Of a stretch of DNA of 64,000 nucleotides, positions 57,286-64,000 are shown piece after piece (position 1 is the first letter of the stretch; every line of letters begins with the position of its first letter). Made by a program: the position numbers and the translations under genes. Source of the stretch: Litorilituus sediminis (GTDB lineage Bacteria > Pseudomonadota > Gammaproteobacteria > Enterobacterales > Alteromonadaceae); the NCBI RefSeq assembly GCF_004295665.1, contig NZ_CP034759.1, positions 1,488,001 to 1,552,000 on the forward strand. The letters are read 5' to 3'. The notes beneath the pieces were generated by a model. That model worked only from the letters and a program-made list of their open reading frames with translations, had not been told where the DNA came from and ran no database searches.

Positions 57286-59475
57286 TTATTGTTGACTCTC
57301 ATACCAAGGTTCAGGTTTATGAATGTGATAGCCTTGCCCGTAATCTATGCCAATTTCAGTCAATATACGCTCAATATCAGCATTTTCTACAAATTCGGCC
57401 ACAGTTTTCTTGTGCATAGCACTAGCCGTTCTTTTGATGTTTTCAACAAAAATACGGTTAACCTTGTTGGTATCCATATCTCGCACAAAGACGCCATCAA
57501 TTTTAATGGTATCCACAGGAAGTTTTTGTAAGTAACTAAATGAAGATAAGCCACTACCAAAATCATCTAAAGAAAAACTACAGCCAAATTCAATCATCTG
57601 CTCAATAAAATGTAACGCTGATGCTAAATGGCTAATGGCTGAGGTTTCAGTTATTTCAAAACAAATGCGCTCAGGAGCGATTTGATAACGAGAAAATAAT
57701 ACTGAGATCTGTGCAAAAATATCTTTATCCGCTAAGGTTAAACCTGATAAGTTGATACTGTAGACACTGTGTTCAGATGGCAAAGATGCTATCTTTTTAA
57801 ACGTATTTTCTATCACCCAGTAATCAATCTTTCGAATCATACCGTATTTTTCTGCGGCTGGAATAAATTCATTAGGGGCAACTATATTGCCGCAGGCACT
57901 TCTCATTCTAACTAAGATTTCAAAATGATCTGTTTCTTCACCTTGTAAAGACTTAAGTCGTTGACGATATAGTATGAGTCGATCGGCTTTAATTGCCTCG
58001 GCAACTTCATGCACCGCTTCCATTTCTTTAGCATGTTGTACTAATTGTAAGTCATCGCTTTGATAAATTTGAACCCTATTTCGGCCTTTTTCTTTCGCTA
58101 AGCTCACCGCCTGCCCTAAAGAAGAAAACACTTGCTTCGCATCAAAAACCGACTCATCTAAAATAATAACGCCAATGCTTGCGGTAACATTGCTTTCAGA
58201 TTTCAACTCATCAAGCCGTACCTTTTGCACCAATAAACAGAGAGTTTCTGCGTATGTATTCACTTCTTCTCTAGGCAATGTTGGCAACAAAATCGCAAAC
58301 TCATCATTCCCTAAACGACTTACCGTGGCATTATCTGGAATAAATTCACGTAACATCAGTGATATTTTGTGAAGAAATTTATCGCCAATACCATAACCAA
58401 AACTATTATTTATCACCTGAAATTTATCTAAATCAATATGCATAACCACGCCTGAGTTGTTATCAGGCTGCTTGTTATTGATATGCTCAGTTAATTGCCG
58501 ATCAAAATTAGCACGGTTTGCTAAACCTGTTAGTCGATCATGGTTATCAACGAATGCCAAGGCACTTTTAACTTTCTGGTGCTTTTTAAAGCCCAACTTT
58601 TGCTGACGATAAAAGCCATAAATAAGCAAGGTAAGAGCTAGCCATAGGACTATTGCTTTCAGCAAACCTTGCTGATGTAGATTACTACTGTATTGAGGTG
58701 ATAATCGAATCGCTAACTGCCAGCGCGTATTGGGTATAGGCTTAACAAAACTAAAACTAGAATACTCATCACCTTGTAACAATAAAGAGGCATATTTACT
58801 GTTATCATGCCCAGTCGTTAACTCAATTTCTCTGGGGTTATCTGCCCGCATTAAAAAAAGCTGTTGATGCGGTAGTTGATACTTGGCCAATAATTCAATT
58901 AACACATCAGGGTTAAAAGCAACAAAAAGATAATTCTGCTCAGTTAAATTGGTTGATAATGGCTGTAAAAGATCGAAATGAATACTGGATTTACTCCGAT
59001 GTAAAAATAATTGCGTTTGTACGCCAGAAGCAAGCATTGAAGCAATTTCAGCCTCACAATCAGGTAAAAAGTTCCCGGTAATATGCGCTAAACTTCCTTC
59101 ACCTTGAGCATCAATTAAGGCAAAGAGTCGAGTATTTTTAATATCAGAGCGTAGTTGATTAAGCACGGCCATATAATCATCTTTATTTGCCGTACTTCCT
59201 TGCTGCTGTAACTGCTTAATCGCATTAAATTGTTTTTGCTGGAATAAGTCGATTTCTAAACGCAATTGCGTAAAGTACTCTTGATAATCTGACAGGATAC
59301 GATCGGTAATAGAGTCCATTAATGACTCTTGGTAACTTTGATGAATTTTGCTTGCAGAATACGCTTGCCAGACCAGCAATATCAAAATCACGATACTTGT
59401 TAATATAACAACACGCTTACTGGTATTAAGCTCCTTCTTATGTTTTAGCTGTTGTTGGTTATTTTGCTTAATCAA
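57286..59475 (-). CDS. Membrane GGDEF-EAL protein, probable c-di-GMP phosphodiesterase
   Basis: The 729-residue product has two membrane helices (about residues 23-41 and 270-287) framing a periplasmic sensor. A GGDEF domain follows (about 305-465) whose active-site loop reads GNDEF, in SRLGNDEFAILLP, instead of GGDEF. The EAL domain (about 480-729) keeps the catalytic set: Glu in FEILVRM (EIL in place of EAL), Asn in INLSG, Glu in FEITETS, Asp-Asp in LDDFGSGLSS, the Lys in DTIKIDG and Glu in AEFVEN. A phosphodiesterase with a weak or non-catalytic GGDEF domain is the likely state, though only an assay would settle it. It could serve the PilZ protein encoded at 33798. Confidence 0.93.
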   Translation of the reverse strand: MIKQNNQQQLKHKKELNTSKRVVILTSIVILILLVWQAYSASKIHQSYQESLMDSITDRILSDYQEYFTQLRLEIDLFQQKQFNAIKQLQQQGSTANKDDYMAVLNQLRSDIKNTRLFALIDAQGEGSLAHITGNFLPDCEAEIASMLASGVQTQLFLHRSKSSIHFDLLQPLSTNLTEQNYLFVAFNPDVLIELLAKYQLPHQQLFLMRADNPREIELTTGHDNSKYASLLLQGDEYSSFSFVKPIPNTRWQLAIRLSPQYSSNLHQQGLLKAIVLWLALTLLIYGFYRQQKLGFKKHQKVKSALAFVDNHDRLTGLANRANFDRQLTEHINNKQPDNNSGVVMHIDLDKFQVINNSFGYGIGDKFLHKISLMLREFIPDNATVSRLGNDEFAILLPTLPREEVNTYAETLCLLVQKVRLDELKSESNVTASIGVIILDESVFDAKQVFSSLGQAVSLAKEKGRNRVQIYQSDDLQLVQHAKEMEAVHEVAEAIKADRLILYRQRLKSLQGEETDHFEILVRMRSACGNIVAPNEFIPAAEKYGMIRKIDYWVIENTFKKIASLPSEHSVYSINLSGLTLADKDIFAQISVLFSRYQIAPERICFEITETSAISHLASALHFIEQMIEFGCSFSLDDFGSGLSSFSYLQKLPVDTIKIDGVFVRDMDTNKVNRIFVENIKRTASAMHKKTVAEFVENADIERILTEIGIDYGQGYHIHKPEPWYESQQ

Positions 59476-59634
59476 ACATCTCCCAAAGCCTAGAAAACAA
59501 TCTAATCAAGCTTCAATATAAACAGCAGCTATTAAATTCGCAAGCAAAAAAGATGAAGAAATTGTACGGTTTCAAGCAAAGCTTATGGCATAATTAACGG
59601 TTCAAATTTGTAATCAAAAAAATATTTCTTCACC

Positions 59635-62217
59635 ATGACTAGCGCTAGCAAAGATCTCTCCAGCCACACCCCGATGATGCGTCAATATCTCACCATCAAG
59701 GCCGAATTTCCAAATATATTAATCTTTTATCGAATGGGAGATTTTTACGAGCTCTTTTATGATGATGCAAAAAAAGCAGCCGACTTACTTGATATTTCTT
59801 TAACCGCTCGAGGTAAGTCAGGCGGAAACGCCATTCCTATGGCGGGTGTTCCATATCACGCCGTTGAAAGCTATTTAGCTAAGCTGGTTAATTTAGGTGA
59901 GTCCGTCGCGATTTGCGAGCAAGTCGGAGACCCTGCAACCAGTAAAGGGCCAGTAGAGCGTAAAGTTGTCCGTGTCATTACCCCTGGTACAGTAAGTGAT
60001 GAAGCATTACTAACAGATAAGCAAGACAACCTTATTGTCGCCATTGTTGAAAATCAAAGTAAACAAGCTAGCCCTGCTTATGGCCTTGCCTATTTAGATA
60101 TGGCAAGCGGCCGCTTTGTTCTTACAGAGCCAGAAAGCAGTGAGCAATTACAAGCAGAGCTACAACGCTTAGCCCCTGCTGAGTTACTCTACCCCGAGTC
60201 CTTTTCAGACTTTTCTTTAATTTCCTCACAAAAAGGTCTACGTCGTCGCGCGGAATGGGAGTTTGATTTAGATACCGCGATTAACTTACTCAATAAGCAA
60301 TTTGAAACGAAAGAATTAACCGGTTTTGGCGTAACAGAAAAAGTATACGGACTGTCTGCGGCTGGTTGCCTACTTGCCTACGTAAAAGATACCCAACGAA
60401 GTGCTTTGCCACATATACGAGCCATAGTCAGTGAGTCTGCACGCAAAGGCGTGGTGCTTGATGCGGCAACTCGTCGAAATTTAGAGCTAACACAAAACCT
60501 GCAAGGTGGCAGCGAAAGTACCTTAGCACAGGTACTTGATAAATCAGCAACGCCTATGGGCTCACGATTATTAAAGCGATGGTTACACTTTCCACTAAGG
60601 GATCTAACCACACTACGCAGCAGGCAAGATACCGTCGAAGAGATCATCAACCTAGATTTAACAACGCAAGTTCATCCTCTTTTAAAAGGGCTAGGTGATA
60701 TTGAACGTATTGTTGCTCGTATAGCGTTGCAATCTGCTCGTCCTCGTGATTTTGCTCGTTTACGCAATGCACTACAAAGCTTACCCGAACTGCAACAAAT
60801 ACTAACGCCAGCAAAGCAAGGCTACTTGGCGACCTTAGCAAGTGAATGCCGACCTATTCCAGCCATTCAAACGCTACTTGAACAAGCGATTGTAGAAAAT
60901 CCACCGGTACTAATACGTGATGGCGGTGTAATTGCCCCTGGTTATCATCAAGAACTCGACGAATTACGCGATCTCAGTGATGGCGCAACTGAGTTTTTAC
61001 AGCAATTAGAACAAAAAGAGAAAGAGCGTACCGGCATATCGTCGCTCAAAGTCGGCTATAACAAAGTCCATGGCTTTTTTATTGAAATCAGTCGCAGCGC
61101 AGCACAAGAAGTGCCTCAAGATTACATCAGGCGCCAAACCTTAAAAAATAACGAACGCTTTATCACTGAAGAATTAAAACAGCATGAACATAAAGTGCTT
61201 AGCGCGCAAAGCAAATTCTTAGCGCTAGAGAAGTCTTTATATCAAGAGTTATTTAGCAAAATATTGCCAGCACTTGCTGATTTGCAACAGCTAAGTCAAG
61301 CTATTGCAGAGCTAGACGTATTATCTACATTTGCAGAACGCGCTTTAACGCTAAACTATGTTAAACCAACACTTGTTAACGAGGCAGGTATAGATATCTC
61401 AGCTGGTCGCCACCCTGTGGTTGAGCAAATGACCAAAGAAGCATTTATTGCTAATCCGGTTGCTTTAACAGAGCAGCGCAGAATGCTGATCATCACTGGC
61501 CCTAATATGGGCGGTAAATCAACCTATATGAGGCAAACCGCGCTGATTGTTTTAATGGCGCACGTTGGCTGCTATGTTCCAGCGCAAACAGCAACCATAG
61601 GTTTAGTTGATAGAATATTTACACGCATCGGCGCCTCAGATGATCTCGCCAGTGGCCGCTCAACCTTTATGGTAGAAATGACAGAAACCGCTAACATACT
61701 GCACAATGCCACCAGCAAAAGCTTAGTTTTATTAGATGAAATAGGCCGGGGAACCAGTACTTATGATGGCTTATCGCTCGCTTGGGCATGTGCAGAATTA
61801 CTGGCATTAAAAACTAAAGCATTCACTTTATTTGCTACTCATTATTTTGAAATGACCATGCTGGCAGAGCAAATAGCAACGCTCGCTAATGTCCATTTAG
61901 ATGCAGTTGAACATGAAGATAACATTGTCTTTATGCACGCTGTTCAAGAAGGTGCTGCAAGTAGAAGCTTTGGCTTGCAAGTTGCCCAGTTAGCAGGCGT
62001 ACCTAAATCGGTAGTCAAACGAGCAAAGCAACGTTTAGCTGAATTAGAATCATCACAAATGCCAAGTAGTCTACCAAGTCAAACGCAAGCTAATAACCAA
62101 CTTAGCTTAATGGTTGAGGAGCATGTTATCGTTGAGCAACTAAAATCAATTGATGTCAATGACTTAAGCCCTCGACAAGCCCTTGATTTACTTTTTGAGT
62201 TAAAAAGCAAAGTCTAA
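59635..62217 (+). CDS. mutS: DNA mismatch repair protein MutS
   Basis: MutS recognises mispairs and starts repair with MutL. The 860-residue product has the mismatch-contacting Phe-x-Glu region ([15 protein letters not shown]), the connector, lever and clamp domains, and the ATPase with Walker [15 protein letters not shown] (near residue 622), the region [10 protein letters not shown], and Walker [17 protein letters not shown]. The last 60 residues hold the Pro/Gln-rich linker and the C-terminal tetramerisation segment. It is convergent with rpoS, the usual gammaproteobacterial neighbourhood. Confidence 0.98.
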   Translation: MTSASKDLSSHTPMMRQYLTIKAEFPNILIFYRMGDFYELFYDDAKKAADLLDISLTARGKSGGNAIPMAGVPYHAVESYLAKLVNLGESVAICEQVGDPATSKGPVERKVVRVITPGTVSDEALLTDKQDNLIVAIVENQSKQASPAYGLAYLDMASGRFVLTEPESSEQLQAELQRLAPAELLYPESFSDFSLISSQKGLRRRAEWEFDLDTAINLLNKQFETKELTGFGVTEKVYGLSAAGCLLAYVKDTQRSALPHIRAIVSESARKGVVLDAATRRNLELTQNLQGGSESTLAQVLDKSATPMGSRLLKRWLHFPLRDLTTLRSRQDTVEEIINLDLTTQVHPLLKGLGDIERIVARIALQSARPRDFARLRNALQSLPELQQILTPAKQGYLATLASECRPIPAIQTLLEQAIVENPPVLIRDGGVIAPGYHQELDELRDLSDGATEFLQQLEQKEKERTGISSLKVGYNKVHGFFIEISRSAAQEVPQDYIRRQTLKNNERFITEELKQHEHKVLSAQSKFLALEKSLYQELFSKILPALADLQQLSQAIAELDVLSTFAERALTLNYVKPTLVNEAGIDISAGRHPVVEQMTKEAFIANPVALTEQRRMLIITGPNMGGKSTYMRQTALIVLMAHVGCYVPAQTATIGLVDRIFTRIGASDDLASGRSTFMVEMTETANILHNATSKSLVLLDEIGRGTSTYDGLSLAWACAELLALKTKAFTLFATHYFEMTMLAEQIATLANVHLDAVEHEDNIVFMHAVQEGAASRSFGLQVAQLAGVPKSVVKRAKQRLAELESSQMPSSLPSQTQANNQLSLMVEEHVIVEQLKSIDVNDLSPRQALDLLFELKSKV

Positions 62218-62251
62218 CCAGTTAAAGTATAACCAGTTAGAACATGGCAAT

Positions 62252-62286
62252 AAAAAAGCTATCAGAGCAATCTGATAGCTTTTTTG
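62252..62286. terminator. Bidirectional terminator between mutS and rpoS
   Basis: A 14-bp stem (AAAAAGCTATCAGA/TCTGATAGCTTTTT) with a GCAA loop has A runs on one side and T runs on the other, so it can end transcripts from both convergent genes. Confidence 0.85.
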
Positions 62287-62339
62287 CTATTTTAATCTAA
62301 TGAACTAGCTTAGCTTACCTTTAATAGCAATTGAATTAA

Positions 62340-63248
62340 CTAGGCTTGAAAGATAGCTTCAATCGATAAGTTTTGCTGGCTAAGTATATCGCGAAGACGT
62401 TTCAATGCCTCTACTTGAATTTGACGAACCCGTTCACGAGTTAAGCCAATTTCACTACCCACATCTTCTAACGTTGCAGCTTCATAGCCCATTAAGCCAA
62501 AGCGGCGGGCAAGAACTTCTCGTTGCTTGCTGTTCAGTTCATTTAACCAGTGAATGATATTGTTGCTCATATCTTCTGATTGCAAGTCACCTTCTGGTCC
62601 ACTACTTTTTTCATCAGCAATGACATCAAGTAGTGCTTTATCTGAATCACCAGCAAAAGGAGTATCTACCGAAGCGATACGCTCATTTAAGCGCAGCATT
62701 TTATTTACATCGCTAACAGGCTTATCTAAATGCTCAGCAATATCTTCTGCGGTTGGTTCGTGATCTAATTTTTGCACTAGTTCACGAGAGGCTCGTAAAT
62801 ATATATTGAGTTCTTTTACTACATGAATGGGTAAACGTATGGTGCGCGTTTGATTCATAATAGCGCGTTCTATGGTTTGGCGAATCCACCAAGTGGCGTA
62901 GGTTGAAAAGCGAAAGCCGCGTTCTGGGTCAAATTTCTCTACTGCTCGAATTAAACCTAAATTACCTTCTTCAATTAAATCAAGTAAAGGTAAGCCTCGA
63001 TTATTATAACGTCTCGCTATTTTTACAACTAAGCGTAAATTACTTTCGATCATACGCTTTCTTGCAGCTTCATCCCCTTTTAGGGATAAACGTGAGAAAT
63101 AAACCTCTTCTTCTGCACTTAATAATGGCGAAAAACCAATTTCGCTTAGATAAATCTGAGTTGCGTCTAAATTTGACGAAACTTCTTCCTTAGATATTGT
63201 AGGCGCGTCTTCAGCTTCAACGATTTGTTCTTCTTTTAATGTGACCAT
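62340..63248 (-). CDS. rpoS: RNA polymerase sigma factor RpoS
   Basis: The stationary-phase and general stress sigma factor. The 302-residue product has region 1.2 ([14 protein letters not shown]), region 2 ([34 protein letters not shown], in part), region 3 and region 4.2 with [18 protein letters not shown]. It is shorter than Escherichia coli RpoS (330) mainly at the N-terminus; RpoS of marine relatives is often short there. GGGAGAAG precedes the ATG. It lies between mutS and nlpD; the nlpD gene upstream often carries the rpoS promoter. Confidence 0.97.
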   Translation of the reverse strand: MVTLKEEQIVEAEDAPTISKEEVSSNLDATQIYLSEIGFSPLLSAEEEVYFSRLSLKGDEAARKRMIESNLRLVVKIARRYNNRGLPLLDLIEEGNLGLIRAVEKFDPERGFRFSTYATWWIRQTIERAIMNQTRTIRLPIHVVKELNIYLRASRELVQKLDHEPTAEDIAEHLDKPVSDVNKMLRLNERIASVDTPFAGDSDKALLDVIADEKSSGPEGDLQSEDMSNNIIHWLNELNSKQREVLARRFGLMGYEAATLEDVGSEIGLTRERVRQIQVEALKRLRDILSQQNLSIEAIFQA

Positions 63249-63341
63249 GCTCTTCTCCCATAGATAGCAAAGCTAGATTCAATAGTTAAATATTCACGAT
63301 TACTCCGTCTGTTTTTTGGATTTAATATTATTTGTTATTAT

Positions 63342-64000
63342 TTATTGTTTTTTGGGTAAATAATTTAATGGATTTACCGACTTACCTCTAAAGCGTACTT
63401 CAAAATGAAGCATAACTTGTGTCGCATCAGTATCACCCATTTTTGCAACCACTTGTCCTGACTTAACAACTTGCTGCTCTTTAACCAAAATTTTATCATT
63501 ATGGGCATACGCACTAAGATAATCATCGTTATGCTTTATAATAATGAGCTTACCGTAACCTCGAAGCGCACTACCCGCATAAACTACCTTGCCCTCTGCT
63601 GCCGCTTTAATATTTGTTCCGCGACGCCCTGCAATATTAATCCCTTTATTGCCTTGTGCTCGAGTTGAAAAATACTCTATTATTTTGCCCTTTACTGGCC
63701 ATTGCCAACGACTTATTTTTTGTGAAAAATCACTTTGATTATCGCTCGCTTTTTTCGGTATTTTTTGACCTCTTACATTTTTACCATACGCCTGCTTTTT
63801 GGTTGATGCAATAGCCTTGTTTGAAGTTTTTATGCTGGTCTGACTAGAGCGATTAGTCGAATTTTTAACCAAAGCCTTGCTGGTACTCGCCTTAGCATCT
63901 TTAGCACTAGATTTAGCAACAAGTAATAATTTTTGCCCAGGATATATCCGATAAGGAGGATATATTTTATTCAATTTAGCTAATTGTCTAACATCGGAGT
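63342..64000 (-). CDS. nlpD: LysM/LytM-domain protein NlpD, 5' end outside window
   Basis: The frame is open to the right edge and its start is not in the window; 219 codons are visible. The visible N-terminal part ([23 protein letters not shown]) is the end of a LysM peptidoglycan-binding domain, followed by a Ser/Lys/Thr-rich linker. A C-terminal LytM (M23) domain follows from about 63720 down. The first metal-binding His and Asp of active M23 enzymes are missing (GINIAGRRG), and the HxH motif reads MLHFE. This matches NlpD, an inactive LytM protein that activates the amidase AmiC at division. Its place upstream of rpoS supports the call. Confidence 0.93.
   Translation of the reverse strand, partial: SDVRQLAKLNKIYPPYRIYPGQKLLLVAKSSAKDAKASTSKALVKNSTNRSSQTSIKTSNKAIASTKKQAYGKNVRGQKIPKKASDNQSDFSQKISRWQWPVKGKIIEYFSTRAQGNKGINIAGRRGTNIKAAAEGKVVYAGSALRGYGKLIIIKHNDDYLSAYAHNDKILVKEQQVVKSGQVVAKMGDTDATQVMLHFEVRFRGKSVNPLNYLPKKQ

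Overview
The window reads as chromosomal DNA of a marine gammaproteobacterium, most likely Alteromonadales and close to the Colwelliaceae (Colwellia/Thalassotalea-like). The base is AT-rich. Gene orders are typical of Gammaproteobacteria: iscRSUA-hscBA-fdx, queA-tgt-yajC-secDF, holD-rimI, ytjB/serB, mutS-rpoS-nlpD. Protein sequences resemble Escherichia, Vibrio and Shewanella orthologues. The taxon is an inference from recalled families, not from a search. No insertion sequence, prophage or CRISPR array was seen.

Layout. Positions 1-3725 (minus) hold a large Sec-exported RHS/YD-repeat protein that runs off the left edge just at the end of its RHS core, so its variable tip is not visible. 3990-9616 is a complete isc iron-sulfur operon with two abutting IscR sites on its promoter. 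9719-11373 carries cysE and trmJ. 11374-13718 carries suhB, with a boxA-like element in its leader, and cobA. 13767-21038 (minus) carries an rhlE-type helicase and the secF-secD-yajC-tgt-queA tRNA-modification/protein-export group. 21191-23834 is a small accessory locus: a TetR regulator divergent from a MipA/OmpV outer-membrane protein and a fumarylacetoacetate-hydrolase-fold protein that carries a signal peptide. 23980-37945 is mostly housekeeping: aceK, tRNA-Trp, holD-rimI, prfC, argS, a TatD-family nuclease, ytjB, serB, a double-PilZ protein and radA.

37989-50188 is the second accessory part. It has an exported S9 dipeptidyl peptidase, a 1245-residue beta-propeller sensor kinase, and a five-gene operon (SsuA/NMT1-like ABC transporter, CopD-like membrane protein, TonB-dependent receptor). 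That operon is divergent from a Dnr/FNR-type regulator. The shared intergenic region holds a near-palindromic Fur box and a perfect TTGAT-N4-ATCAA box, and the regulator has the E-x-x-S-R recognition helix that reads such boxes. This is the best candidate in the window for an undescribed, iron- and oxygen/NO-responsive uptake system.

50189-64000 returns to core genes: hpf, B12-dependent metH, metA with MetJ boxes, recA with a LexA box, a GGDEF-EAL protein, mutS, rpoS and the start-less 3' part of nlpD. Long palindromic intergenic repeats at 11584-11697, 29093-29191 and 50654-50916 punctuate the core genes. Two of them share sequence blocks.
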